Notes: generated by a model from the sequence alone, not told the origin. A DNA stretch of 64,000 nucleotides from Anaerolineaceae bacterium (GCA_016124855.1 WGMX01000014.1:124001-188000), one strand, 5' to 3'; counted from the stretch's first letter, positions 18,737 through 27,694 are shown. A program made the numbers and translations.

Positions 18737-18922
18737 CGCCTCAGAAGGAAAATTTCAATCGGTAATATTGTCTTGTGCGCCAATTAACGAATGAAATAGT
18801 AATCAGACATACGAGGTATTGGCATGTTTTTCCTGTCTCGTAGCATCGTGGCTTATAGCTGTTTACATTTAATGTGGAAAATGATGGTCAATTTTTAGTA
18901 CTTTAACCACGCGTATTTTCGT

Positions 18923-19092
18923 ACGGACGGCATAATGACATTTAACTTTTTAATACGGAGTACCCGGCGTAGGGGAGCACCTATGTGTGCTCCCGTATTT
19001 CTCCCTTGCCTTGTTACTACGGGAAAAAGGCTGGGGTTAGGGGTATGATTTTTTCTCCGTTCCAATTTGTTAAACATCATCATGCCGTCCGT
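18923..19092. mobile_element. MITE-like element with 24-bp terminal inverted repeats
   Basis: The left end (18923-18946, ACGGACGGCATAATGACATT...) and the reverse complement of the right end (19069-19092) match at 21 of 24 positions. The 170-bp interior codes for nothing and carries a GTAGGGG-type double-hairpin (18968-19050). I could not identify a clear target-site duplication. Size, inverted ends and lack of coding content fit a miniature inverted-repeat transposable element. Confidence 0.55.
18968..19050. repeat. GTAGGGG-type palindromic repeat, double-hairpin copy
   Basis: GTAGGGGAGCAC, a short centre, then GTGTGCTCCC, followed by a second CTCCC...GGGGTTAGGGG part, the same order as at 11104-11171. 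The arms differ in sequence from that copy, but each remains self-complementary. Confidence 0.65.
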
Positions 19093-19233
19093 TACCTAAT
19101 TACCACACTAATTTGGAAATGACCATTAGCCTGATGCGGCACACCCCGTCGATTACTTTGATTGCATTAATCGTCTTTCAGACAGCGCACGGCATTATAC
19201 AACCAATTCAAGATCGGGTTCAGGATTGACTAA

Positions 19234-21459
19234 ATGCAACAAATCACCAAAACCACTTTACGTTATACGCAATGGCTGATAGCAATCCTTGCTTTGAGCC
19301 TTACCTTTCTGGCTCATGCCGAAATAAGGTCTGCCCAAACCTGCGGCTCACTAAACGGAACCATAACCCGTAGTAGCTTCCGCAGCGATCCTGCCCAAAC
19401 CACCTTCTACTACTCGGTCTACACACCGCCTTGCTACGATGCGTCAACCACCGGCTACCCGGTTATCTATCTCATGCACGGCTCAAATGATGACGACGGT
19501 CAATGGGGACGCTTAGGCATTCAATCGGCGCTTGACACCGGCATCGCCAATAGCACACTCCCACCCATGATCGTCGTCATGCCCTTTGGCGAATGGCTTG
19601 CCAACAAAAATCAATTTGATACGGTCTCGTGGGAAAATGTTTTCCTCAATGAATTGATGCCGCTGGTCGAAGGCCAATATCGCATTGATGCCCGCCGCGA
19701 AACTCGCGCCATCGGTGGTATATCGCGCGGCGGTTTTTGGGCATTTGAAATCGCCTTCCGTCATCCTGATCTGTTCAGTTCAGTAGCTGGACACAGCGCC
19801 TTTTTCTCTGAAGGGCAAGCACCTGTCGATTTCGACCCGCTGAAAATGGCAAAAAACGCACCTAATCTGGATACCCTTCGCATCGAATTAGATCGCGGTA
19901 ATGCGGATTACGCTGCCCCCGGTCTTGACCTGATGCACCAGTATCTAGACCAACGCGGCATCAATCATTTCTACACTGTTTACCCTGAAGGCCAGCATAA
20001 CAACGCCCATTGGCAGATGCATGTTGCCGACTATTTAGCCTATTATGCTGAGCCGTGGAAAACACAAATCGCTGTACCAGCTCCTACACAGCCGCCCATG
20101 ATATTTGCCACCAACACACCCAATCTACCAACTGCACCATCGACTGCAACTCCAGCAGCACAAACCAATCAAGCGAGCTGGACAGTATTCCTCCCCGCCG
20201 TAGCATTTCCCAGCCTCGCCGGGAATATCGACCTCGTACGCCTTCAAACACTCCGAATCGGTCAGCCAGATTCGCAGTTGGTCATTGATGAAACCACTTC
20301 TCAGGCACTGCAAAGTTACGGCATCAACCTCTCTCCCGAAACCGCAGTGGTACCCGATAACGCACTACAAAACAGCTTGTGGCGCAGTCGAAAACTTTAT
20401 ACGCTGCTCGCCTTCGACCGTCTCACCACACATTATCGCGTTCTGCATATCAACGGTCAGCACCCGCTCGATACCGATCTAAACACCTATCCTTTTGCCT
20501 TTTCCGGCGATCATCCTAATTTCGAGCCGCAGAAATTAACGCGCATATTGATGTCCGGTGTTACCGCCCTCACCCGTTTGACCCGCACCGCACTCGATAA
20601 AGAAGGCACAGATTGGGCTGCATCTGGCATCTTAGATACCGTCAATCACGCTGATTTTTTTCACACCAGTAACGAAGTCTCCTTTTCGCCGACCTGCCCC
20701 GATTGGGAGACCACGCCACCGCTCGGTGAATTTTGTTCCAAAGAATCGCACTTCGATCTACTTACCAAGCTTGGCCTAGATATCGTCGAGCTCACAGGCA
20801 ACCACAACAACGACTTCGGCACCGATAATTACCTTAGAACGCTGGAGTGGTATCAATGGCATGGCATCCGCACTATTGGCGGCGGAGCCACTCTCGAAGA
20901 TGCTCGCCAGCCGCTCTTAATCGATCATCACAGCAATAAAATCGCTATGCTGGCCTGCAATTGGGTTGGCCCGTATTATGCCCTTGCAACTGATAAGGCC
21001 CCCGGCGCGGCCTTTTGTGATTGGAATTGGCTTCGTGCTGTCATTCCGCAGCTTAAAGCCGAGGGAAATTTCGTGGTTGTCTCAGTACAGTATCTAGAAA
21101 TTGAGGACTATAAACCCTCTGCCAAACAAATCTCTGACTTTCAAGGTGTAGCCGATTTAGGCGCGGATGTCGTTATCGGCACACAGGCCCATAAACCCCA
21201 AACACTCACTTTTTACGGCGCGCGTACCGGAAATGAATCGTTCCTCCATTACGGCCTCGGTAATCTATTTTTCGATCAGCCATTTTGGGGTAACAGCCGC
21301 TTCTTCATGGACGAACTCTATATCTACAACGGTCGCTTGCTCAACATCGATCTCTTTACCGGAATCATTGACGACCTTGCCCGTCCGCGTCCTATGACAC
21401 CCGACGAACAAGCCAACTTCTTTGCCTTCATGTTCAACACTCAAGGCAGTTTTCAGTAA
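19234..21459 (+). CDS. Secreted fusion: esterase (enterochelin-esterase-like) plus CapA-type domain
   Basis: A signal peptide (about 1-29, hydrophobic core LIAILALSLTFLAHA) precedes an alpha/beta-hydrolase of the esterase D/Fes type (about 35-285). Its nucleophile elbow is GISRGG (S164), with YLMHGS upstream and a late histidine in EGQHNNAHW. A Pro/Thr/Ala-rich linker (about 285-315) leads to a C-terminal CapA/poly-gamma-glutamate-synthesis-type metallophosphatase-like domain (about 320-741) with TGNHNNDFG and GTQAHKPQ. Such CapA domains usually stand alone. The GxHPH-like motif of CapA is altered to TQAHKP. The likely role is on cell-surface polymers, which is inference. Confidence 0.8.
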   Translation: MQQITKTTLRYTQWLIAILALSLTFLAHAEIRSAQTCGSLNGTITRSSFRSDPAQTTFYYSVYTPPCYDASTTGYPVIYLMHGSNDDDGQWGRLGIQSALDTGIANSTLPPMIVVMPFGEWLANKNQFDTVSWENVFLNELMPLVEGQYRIDARRETRAIGGISRGGFWAFEIAFRHPDLFSSVAGHSAFFSEGQAPVDFDPLKMAKNAPNLDTLRIELDRGNADYAAPGLDLMHQYLDQRGINHFYTVYPEGQHNNAHWQMHVADYLAYYAEPWKTQIAVPAPTQPPMIFATNTPNLPTAPSTATPAAQTNQASWTVFLPAVAFPSLAGNIDLVRLQTLRIGQPDSQLVIDETTSQALQSYGINLSPETAVVPDNALQNSLWRSRKLYTLLAFDRLTTHYRVLHINGQHPLDTDLNTYPFAFSGDHPNFEPQKLTRILMSGVTALTRLTRTALDKEGTDWAASGILDTVNHADFFHTSNEVSFSPTCPDWETTPPLGEFCSKESHFDLLTKLGLDIVELTGNHNNDFGTDNYLRTLEWYQWHGIRTIGGGATLEDARQPLLIDHHSNKIAMLACNWVGPYYALATDKAPGAAFCDWNWLRAVIPQLKAEGNFVVVSVQYLEIEDYKPSAKQISDFQGVADLGADVVIGTQAHKPQTLTFYGARTGNESFLHYGLGNLFFDQPFWGNSRFFMDELYIYNGRLLNIDLFTGIIDDLARPRPMTPDEQANFFAFMFNTQGSFQ

Positions 21460-21476
21460 TTTTCAAGTGAGGTTGT

Positions 21477-21806
21477 ATGACAAACGATGAGAATTGGGAT
21501 CGGGAAGCCGAACTAAATCAAATTTTCAATCCAGATGATGTATCCCAATGGCTGAAGTATTCACCGCTAGAGTTTATCGGTATTACGTTGCTTGAAATTA
21601 AACAGCAAAATGTATCCATTCGGAATTGGTCGGAAATTATGGCAAAAATCCCGGAATTTAATGCTCAAGTCTACCAACTTAATAACCAAGAAATTACCGC
21701 GAAATTCTTCCTAGAGGTAAATCTAGCCAGTTCCCGTATTATTGATCGTTTATTAGCTACAATGCATGCTTACGCGGTAGAAATGTCAAAATCCGATAAC
21801 GAATAA
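21477..21806 (+). CDS. Small hypothetical protein, 109 residues
   Basis: The protein is acidic, soluble and helical, with no recognised family. It starts 17 bases after the esterase-CapA gene behind AAGTGAGG, so it is probably translated from the same message. The N-terminus is rich in Asp/Glu/Asn, and the middle contains a Leu/Ile-rich helix (FIGITLLEIKQQ). There is no signal peptide, so unlike its neighbour it should stay in the cytoplasm. Confidence 0.65.
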   Translation: MTNDENWDREAELNQIFNPDDVSQWLKYSPLEFIGITLLEIKQQNVSIRNWSEIMAKIPEFNAQVYQLNNQEITAKFFLEVNLASSRIIDRLLATMHAYAVEMSKSDNE

Positions 21807-21857
21807 AAACAGGAGCGATTGGTTTGAGGCCATTTGAAAAGGGTGATTCATTCCATA

Positions 21858-21887
21858 CAGGGCGGGTCAGAGACACCGCCCCTACAG
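21858..21887. repeat. GTAGGGG-type palindromic repeat (reverse orientation)
   Basis: CAGGGCGGGT, a short centre, then ACACCGCCCCTACAG. Read on the minus strand it begins CTGTAGGGGCGGTGT and ends CCGCCCTG, so it shares the outer bases of the family but has different arms. Confidence 0.6.
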
Positions 21888-22013
21888 AAAATCATTTGTA
21901 TGTTTCGAATGTACGTTTTAGCCAATACGACTTTTCAAACGGCTTCTTTGAAAACTCGAACCAAAACTGCTTGCTTTCCACGCTCATTTGTTCTAAAATG
22001 AATTTGGATTTAA

Positions 22014-22044
22014 TGTAGGGCATAACATGTTATGTTATGTCCTG
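22014..22044. repeat. GTAGGG-type palindromic repeat with CATAACA arms
   Basis: TGTAGGGCATAACATG followed by TTATGTTATGTCCTG forms a hairpin (GGGCATAACA with TGTTATGTCC). The central CATAACATGTTATG is a perfect palindrome. The outer bases match the other copies in the window and the arms do not. Confidence 0.6.
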
Positions 22045-22190
22045 TTTAACATCAAAATCGCTATCACCAACCCAAAATTCTTCACTCGATTCGACAAACT
22101 TCACTCGTGAAATTGAAGAATCTGAAGAATTTTACGAACATTCAGCGGTCTGCTCGCTCAAATCCGCCGTAAAAACCATGTTGTAACAAC

Positions 22191-22337
22191 AACATCAACT
22201 GCAACATTTTGAACATTTCGAATCTTTTGGCTCGTCGTATGGTAAATTCTTCACAAAAATAGCTTATTGGAATTGCCGAAACTGCCGCTTTTGCTGCATA
22301 TTCCGCATATTAGTACTGGAGACTGATAGCTGGCGAC
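22191..22337. repeat. Degenerate dispersed repeat, copy A
   Basis: It contains CAACAACATCAACTGCAACATTTTGAACATTT, then CCGCTTTTGCTGCATATTCCGCATATT, then ACTGATAGCTGGCGACT. The same motifs occur in the same order at 60747-61087. Both copies lie in gene-free gaps. Confidence 0.5.
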
Positions 22338-22339
22338 TT

Positions 22340-24016
22340 TCAAGGCAATCCCACCATCTTAATCGATAGCTTCCCGTTCGCCGGAATCTTTCCAAACAAC
22401 ACCCTGCATACCGCCGGAATCGCCTGCGGTAACGGGCTGTATGTCACTACATAACCAGAAACCTTCGGGTAAACCGTAAAGTCATAAACTGAAGCCAGCG
22501 CCACCGCAATCGTCTTATCAGGGGGTAAAGCCTTCACCAATGCCTTCTCGTTCGTGTCAGCATCCGCATTCTGGGTAAACACCACCGCCAAATCACTCAA
22601 AATCGTTTGCGTTTTGGCGCTCTCAATATCCTCTACCGAAGGAGAGGCTTGCACCGATAATAGTCGAACCGTCACCCCATCCGCCTTGCAATATTCTGGG
22701 ATTTGGATACGTGTGCCCGGGTAAATCAGCGCTACACTTTTACCCGCTTGTAGGGGAAGAACATGGTTTTTATCCAGCGCGACAGTCACACCTTTTTGGA
22801 ATAACTCATCAACCAATTTGGCATGTTCAGTCAAATTCAATCGTTCCGTTACCGTGTTTGGGTCAAGCGCCTGCCAACCGAGCAAACCGTATCGTTCCTT
22901 GGCTGCCAAAATCCGTCTCACAGACTCGTTAATGCGTTCTTCCGGTATCTCACCCGACCGCACCGCATCAACCACTGTCTGAATACCGGCAGCCTGCGCT
23001 TCCAAACTAACATGCGCCGCGATCACCAGATCAATACCCGCCTTAATCGCAGTTAACGCCGCCTTTGGGTAGCTGTAAACTGTATCAATCGCGTCCATAT
23101 CCAGCGCATCAGTGACTATTAAACCTTGATACCCCATTTCCTCGCGTAAAAGTCCCGTAACGACATGACGCGACATCGAAGCCGGTAAATTTTTCTCCGG
23201 TTCCAGTGCCGGATACCAAATATGCGCCACCATCACGGTACTCACCCCAGCCTCAATTGCTGCCCTGAAAGGAGCCAGTTCCACCGTTTCCAATCGCTCT
23301 CGATCCAGCGAAATCACAGGTAATCCGGTATGCGAGTCGGTACTGCTGTCACCATGACCGGGGAAATGTTTAGCCGTTGCCAGCACATTTGCGCCTTGCA
23401 TCCCTTTGATAAACCCCGCCAATATCGGGCTGGTCATCGTTGGGTCATTCCCAAACGCTCGGCGCTTAATAATCGGATTGTTGGGGTTCGTTTCAAGGTC
23501 AGCCACCGGCGCGAGGTCCATGTTCACGCCCACAGCCAGCATTTCCTTCCCCATTGCCTGCCCTACCCGCTCGGCTAAATCCACATCGCCCGTCGCCGTT
23601 AGTAACGCCATCACGGGGAAAGTTGTAAACCCGTCATTCAGGTGGGAAATCGTACCGCCCTCTTGATCAACCGCGATGAACAGTGGCAATCCACCACTGC
23701 CTGTAATCACTTGCTGATAACGATTAATGAGTTCGGTAACTTCAGTCGGGGACTTAACATTTTCAGGCAGTAACACCAGCCCACCCGGTTGCTGCTCGGT
23801 TAGAAACGCTCCACCCGCTTCTGTGAGTTGGCTGCCATATAAATTGACGATGAACATCTGGGCGACTCGCTGTTCAAGCGAGAGACGAGCTAACAGATCA
23901 GGTTGTGCAAAAGTCAACCGGTCAATCTCTAACCCAAGTAGCAAAAAAACACAGAGGCTTATCGCTAAGCGTCTCTGTGTTCGGATAATTGCTAAATGTA
24001 AATCTAAGCGGGGCAT
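22340..24016 (-). CDS. nagZ: Beta-N-acetylhexosaminidase, GH3 (NagZ type)
   Basis: The GH3 catalytic domain covers about 40-370. It has the general acid/base loop KHFPGHGDSSTDSHTG, which is the NagZ-specific His/Asp dyad, and the nucleophile aspartate in VTDALDMDAI. A second domain of about 190 residues follows, as in two-domain Gram-positive NagZ proteins rather than the 340-residue enterobacterial form. It cleaves GlcNAc from muropeptides during cell-wall recycling. The N-terminus reads as a signal peptide (RRLAISLCVFLLLGL), but that stretch is encoded inside a perfect intrinsic terminator, so the true start may be further in (for example the TTG at LTFAQPD). It lies 14 bases after the response regulator. 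Confidence 0.88.
   Translation of the reverse strand: MPRLDLHLAIIRTQRRLAISLCVFLLLGLEIDRLTFAQPDLLARLSLEQRVAQMFIVNLYGSQLTEAGGAFLTEQQPGGLVLLPENVKSPTEVTELINRYQQVITGSGGLPLFIAVDQEGGTISHLNDGFTTFPVMALLTATGDVDLAERVGQAMGKEMLAVGVNMDLAPVADLETNPNNPIIKRRAFGNDPTMTSPILAGFIKGMQGANVLATAKHFPGHGDSSTDSHTGLPVISLDRERLETVELAPFRAAIEAGVSTVMVAHIWYPALEPEKNLPASMSRHVVTGLLREEMGYQGLIVTDALDMDAIDTVYSYPKAALTAIKAGIDLVIAAHVSLEAQAAGIQTVVDAVRSGEIPEERINESVRRILAAKERYGLLGWQALDPNTVTERLNLTEHAKLVDELFQKGVTVALDKNHVLPLQAGKSVALIYPGTRIQIPEYCKADGVTVRLLSVQASPSVEDIESAKTQTILSDLAVVFTQNADADTNEKALVKALPPDKTIAVALASVYDFTVYPKVSGYVVTYSPLPQAIPAVCRVLFGKIPANGKLSIKMVGLP
23943..23981 (-). terminator. Intrinsic terminator with GNRA loop inside the 5' end of nagZ
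   Basis: Read on the minus strand: AACACAGAG, AC bulge, GCTTA, loop GCGA, TAAGC, CTCTGTGTT, then a run of T. That gives about 14 paired bases around a GNRA tetraloop followed by seven T. It starts about 50 bases after the stop of the upstream response-regulator gene and overlaps codons 12-23 of nagZ as annotated. Confidence 0.8.
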
Positions 24017-24030
24017 TCGATCAAACTTGA

Positions 24031-24894
24031 TTACTGACCAGTTTCACTTAGGCGGTAACCAATACCGCGCACATTCACAATCAGATCAGCATCCTTGCCC
24101 GTCTGCTTCAGCTTACGGCGCAAGTTACTCACATGCGGGCGTATCACTTCGCGGGCTTCGGCTTCATCAACTGCATAACCCCGCACTTCTCGCACCAACT
24201 CATGACATGATACAACACGTCCACGATGTGCCGCCAAATACAGCAGGAGATCAAATTCAGTCGGCGTCAAATCTATCGGCTGGTCTCCCACCGAAATTTG
24301 GTATCGTCCGGGGTAAATAGTCAGCGGCCCAAGCGTCATGTTGGCATTCATTGGCTCGACCGGTGCGCTGTTGCTTTCGTAGCGCGGTTCAGGAGCAATC
24401 GCAGGCGACTCATCGTCCTCATAAACCGCGGCAATCGCTTCAACGTCGGCGCGCGTCAGCTCAAAAACATTACTGCGGATAGCATCCAGCAGCGCCCGTC
24501 TACGCTTGAGGTTACGCGCACGTTCCACGCCTCGGGCAACACTTTGGCGGATATCTTGGCTTGAACTGGGTTTAATTAGATAATCATGCGCACCCAAACG
24601 TAGGCTTTCAACCGCTGTACCCAAACTCGCATAACCCGTCATCAGAATGACGATACCGTCAGGCGAAATATCCTTAATCCGTTTGAGCAAATCGACTCCC
24701 GAAAGTCCGGGCATACGAATATCAGTGAGTATCACTTCATACTCGTGGCGGGCAATCATCTCTAACGCTTCTTCGCCACTAGCCGCTTCATCAACCTGAT
24801 AGCCTATGCGTTGCAAGGTCTTGCTTACCGAGTAACGGATCGCCCCCTCATCATCAACGACGAGAACGTGGGCAGTATCGATCATTGTATCCAT
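24031..24894 (-). CDS. Response regulator, receiver plus OmpR-type winged helix (orphan)
   Basis: The 287-residue protein has a receiver domain (about 8-125): acidic pair D14/D15, phospho-acceptor D58 (ILTDIRMPG), MTGYAS with the switch residues, and LIKP with the conserved lysine. The TGYASLGTAVE...GAHDYLIKP pattern is closer to NtrC-class receivers than to OmpR. After a linker with an acidic, Pro-rich portion (about 160-185) comes an OmpR/PhoB winged helix (LTPTEFDLLLYL, RPHVSNLRRKL, VRGIGYRL). No histidine kinase is nearby. It is followed on the same strand by nagZ, which suggests a cell-wall-linked regulon, an inference weakened by the terminator between them. Confidence 0.9.
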   Translation of the reverse strand: MDTMIDTAHVLVVDDEGAIRYSVSKTLQRIGYQVDEAASGEEALEMIARHEYEVILTDIRMPGLSGVDLLKRIKDISPDGIVILMTGYASLGTAVESLRLGAHDYLIKPSSSQDIRQSVARGVERARNLKRRRALLDAIRSNVFELTRADVEAIAAVYEDDESPAIAPEPRYESNSAPVEPMNANMTLGPLTIYPGRYQISVGDQPIDLTPTEFDLLLYLAAHRGRVVSCHELVREVRGYAVDEAEAREVIRPHVSNLRRKLKQTGKDADLIVNVRGIGYRLSETGQ

Positions 24895-25018
24895 AGCGCC
24901 AACCTATATCTAGTGTTTACTATTCCCATATTTTGTCTTAATGATAGTCAACTTAGTCTACTTACGCAACCAACAAAGCCTCTTACATAGTTGTTTATTG
25001 CTCGAAATTTGGACAAAT

Positions 25019-26437
25019 TCATGAATTTTCCAGAAATTGAAAATAAATAATTGGCGATTCGCTATTTCTCACTGCGAATAATTCACTAACAAACCATTCA
25101 TCATTTACGACAATCGCCGCAATCATATCGTTGACAACCAGTAGGGGGATTTGATCCCGTATTTCTCTTGGGATTTTGCGGTTTACCATCCACCGGCTAA
25201 CCTTTTGAGTATGCCCGTTCATACCTAATGGAGAGAATACATCTCCATCATGACGGGTTCTCAGGATCGCTTGAGAACCATTTGGGATCTCCAGTTTACA
25301 ATATGACTTATCATTAGGTGGTTGCTCAAGCCTCACCTGAAGCAACCATTCTTGCACCGTGTTCAGAGAGGGAATAGTAATTGCACGAGTAAAGTTGGCT
25401 GGTAGTAACGGTATCGGCGACCGTATATATTTATACCTACTATCCTCAGTCTCAATAAACAGCATGAGGTAGTCAACTCGTAAACTTCCACCCCCGCCCA
25501 AAAGTGCAATCGCCCCGTGCCGACCGCGCTTCGCAATCTCAATCGCTTCCATAATCAGGTGAGCTGACGCATGATCAACTAATCCCAATTTTCCCATCCC
25601 CCACAACAGCACACGACGTTGCAAAGCAGGATGTAGTCCATTGAATGCATCACGGTTTATCGCAATTCGCCCTGCTGAAATCGTTAGAGTTGCCAACCGT
25701 GTAAAAGAATTAATTTGCTGCTGGATGTAATCATTTTCAATTGCTGCGATTTCAGCCAACCGTGCTAAGGCTGGCCTGGTTTGTGGAGCATAACCTTCCA
25801 GAAACGGCAGCACCTCTAGCCGAATCGCATTCCTTAAAATTGATGTATCAACATTAGTTGAATCCACGCGCGGAATAAGATAATTCTGTTGGCAATATTC
25901 TTCAATTTCGGCGCGTGTTACTTCAAGCAGCGGTCGAATAAGGAGCAAATCATCATGGTTCGGTACTGTTGAACGCATCGCCATGCCCGCCAATCCATGA
26001 ATACCCGCCCCGCGCAGAATATGCATAAGGACCGTCTCAGCTTGATCGTCCACATGATGCGCCACTGCGACATTGCTCGCGCCGACACGATAAGCGGTCG
26101 CCGCCAAAAAATCGTAGCGAGCCAACCGAGCAGCCGTTTCGATGCCAATTTGCTGCTGTCGGGCTAAACGACTAACGTCAGCTTGCCCCGTCGTAACAGC
26201 GATACCCCATTCACGGCATATTTGCTCCACAAAGCGCACGTCACCCGCACTTTCTTCCCCACGCAGTTGATGGTCAAGCGTCGCAGCGTGAATAGTAAAG
26301 CCTATTGACCGTCCAAGTTGGTTGAGGATGTGAAGCAGTGCTAACGAATCCGTTCCGCCTGAAACACCCACAACTAAGGTTTGACCCGTTGTGATAAGCT
26401 GAAATTTCTGAATGGTTTGGCGAACGCGTTCTAACAT
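25019..26437 (-). CDS. tilS: tRNA(Ile)-lysidine synthase
   Basis: The N-terminal PP-loop ATPase has SGGTDSLALL (about residues 26-35), the LDHQLRGEES and VAHHVDDQAETVLMHILRG motifs, and a C-terminal TilS domain ending near residue 472. It modifies the wobble cytidine of the CAU anticodon of a minor tRNA-Ile to lysidine so that it reads AUA. This is an essential housekeeping gene. It is divergent from mreB, 195 bases away, and does not carry an hpt or ftsH neighbour as is common elsewhere. Confidence 0.93.
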   Translation of the reverse strand: MLERVRQTIQKFQLITTGQTLVVGVSGGTDSLALLHILNQLGRSIGFTIHAATLDHQLRGEESAGDVRFVEQICREWGIAVTTGQADVSRLARQQQIGIETAARLARYDFLAATAYRVGASNVAVAHHVDDQAETVLMHILRGAGIHGLAGMAMRSTVPNHDDLLLIRPLLEVTRAEIEEYCQQNYLIPRVDSTNVDTSILRNAIRLEVLPFLEGYAPQTRPALARLAEIAAIENDYIQQQINSFTRLATLTISAGRIAINRDAFNGLHPALQRRVLLWGMGKLGLVDHASAHLIMEAIEIAKRGRHGAIALLGGGGSLRVDYLMLFIETEDSRYKYIRSPIPLLPANFTRAITIPSLNTVQEWLLQVRLEQPPNDKSYCKLEIPNGSQAILRTRHDGDVFSPLGMNGHTQKVSRWMVNRKIPREIRDQIPLLVVNDMIAAIVVNDEWFVSELFAVRNSESPIIYFQFLENS

Positions 26438-26588
26438 AGCATTTTAATGAGTTTGGTGAAGCCTTTTTGTAAGGCTGAAATACGCAACAATTCATATCTC
26501 GGCATCGACTCATTCATACGACCAATGCACTTAATCATTATAGTATGGTTGGCGCAGGGTTAGGTATCTTTGTATTCGGGAGGGAGCG

Positions 26589-26597
26589 TGTTATAAT
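26589..26597 (+). promoter_or_regulatory. Extended -10 promoter of mreB
   Basis: TG, one base, then a perfect TATAAT, followed by a GC run. A weak -35-like TTTGTA (26569-26574) lies 17 bases upstream. It is 36 bases before the chosen GTG start. Confidence 0.65.
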
Positions 26598-26632
26598 GCC
26601 GCGCGCTTTCCTTTTCCGTGAGGAGCTACTAC

Positions 26633-27694
26633 GTGCAGAGTCCGTTCGATTTTTTGCTCGGCATATTTTCTCTGGACATCGGCATAGATCTTGGTACCGC
26701 CAACACACTCGTCAGTGTACGCGGTAAGGGCATTGTTATTAATGAACCATCTTTCGTAGCGCTTGATAAAAAGACACGTCGCCCTATTGAGGTTGGCGCT
26801 CGCGCAAAAGAGATGTGGAATAAAAACCCTAAAGATATTATTGTCGTCCGTCCCTTAAGAGATGGTGTCATCAGTGAGTTTGAAGTCACTGAGGCTATGC
26901 TCAACCACCTCATAAATAAGGCACACGAACAGACATGGGTTCCACTTCCGCGTCCCCGTGTTGTTGTTGGTATTCCTAGTGGTGTGACTGAAGTTGAAAA
27001 ACGCGCCGTATTCGATGCCACTATCAGCGCAGGTGCCCGCGAAGCATACTTGATTGAAGAGCCTGTTGCAGCCGCCATCGGTGCCGGCTTACCCGTTCAA
27101 GAAACACGCGGCAGTATGGTCATAGATATCGGTGGTGGAACTACCGAAGTCGCTATTTTCTCGCTCGGTGGCATCGTCATCAGCCGGTCTATCCGCGTGG
27201 CTGGTGATGAAATGGATGAAGATATTGTGCAGTATATGCGTACCAAGCACAATCTGCTCATCGGCGAACCTACAGCCCAAAAAGTAAAAGAAGAAATCGG
27301 CTCAGCCTATCCGCTCCCTCAAGAACGTACATTCATGGTCAAAGGTCGTAACCTAATGACCGGGCTTCCGACTTCAGTCGAAGTCAGTTCTATTGAAATC
27401 CGCGAAGCTGTTTCCGGCTCTGTAGACATCATCGTCGATACCGTAAAAGATGCTCTGGACGATACGCCGCCAGAATTAGTCGCAGATTTAATGGAAAGCG
27501 GCATTTGTATGGCAGGTGGCAGCAGCCAGCTAAAAGGACTTACCGACCGCATTACCGACGAAGTGAATATCCGTGCTTGGCTAGCAGAAGATCCAATGAC
27601 TTGTGTCGCACGCGGCGCGGGACGTGTACTCGAAGACTACAACAACCTCCGCCGACTATTAGTGGGTCTCGAGCGCGGCAGTACCCGCCACTAA
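26633..27694 (+). CDS. mreB: Rod shape-determining protein MreB
   Basis: This actin-fold ATPase (353 residues) has the phosphate-1 motif DIGIDLGTANTLV, phosphate-2 DIGGGTTEVA and the adenosine motif GGSSQLKG. It forms filaments that guide lateral wall synthesis. I chose the GTG at 26633 because AGGAG lies exactly seven bases upstream; a GTG 15 bases earlier overlaps that site. The N-terminus SPFDFLLGIF is an amphipathic, membrane-binding segment of the kind seen in Gram-negative MreB. It opens the mreBCD-mrdA-min-rodA block. Confidence 0.95.
   Translation: MQSPFDFLLGIFSLDIGIDLGTANTLVSVRGKGIVINEPSFVALDKKTRRPIEVGARAKEMWNKNPKDIIVVRPLRDGVISEFEVTEAMLNHLINKAHEQTWVPLPRPRVVVGIPSGVTEVEKRAVFDATISAGAREAYLIEEPVAAAIGAGLPVQETRGSMVIDIGGGTTEVAIFSLGGIVISRSIRVAGDEMDEDIVQYMRTKHNLLIGEPTAQKVKEEIGSAYPLPQERTFMVKGRNLMTGLPTSVEVSSIEIREAVSGSVDIIVDTVKDALDDTPPELVADLMESGICMAGGSSQLKGLTDRITDEVNIRAWLAEDPMTCVARGAGRVLEDYNNLRRLLVGLERGSTRH

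Larger units (their letters stand above)
18737..19233. other. Repeat-bearing intergenic region
   Basis: The 497-base gap lies between divergently transcribed genes. It contains a 170-bp element with terminal inverted repeats (18923-19092) and inside it a GTAGGGG-type palindrome. The remaining sequence is AT-rich and should hold promoters for both flanking genes. No credible ORF is present. Confidence 0.6.
21807..22339. other. Repeat-rich convergent intergenic region
   Basis: This 533-base gap lies between two converging genes. It holds two GTAGGG-type palindromes (21858-21887 and 22014-22044) and a degenerate segment (22191-22337) that resembles 60747-61087. No credible gene is visible. Confidence 0.65.

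Noticed and set aside
18895-19083. Minus-strand frame of 62 codons
   Set aside because: It lies almost wholly within the inverted-repeat element and its hairpins, so it is a by-product of the repeat.
21824-22018. Plus-strand frame of 64 codons after the small hypothetical gene
   Set aside because: It runs through a palindromic repeat, lacks a ribosome binding site and has no coding character.
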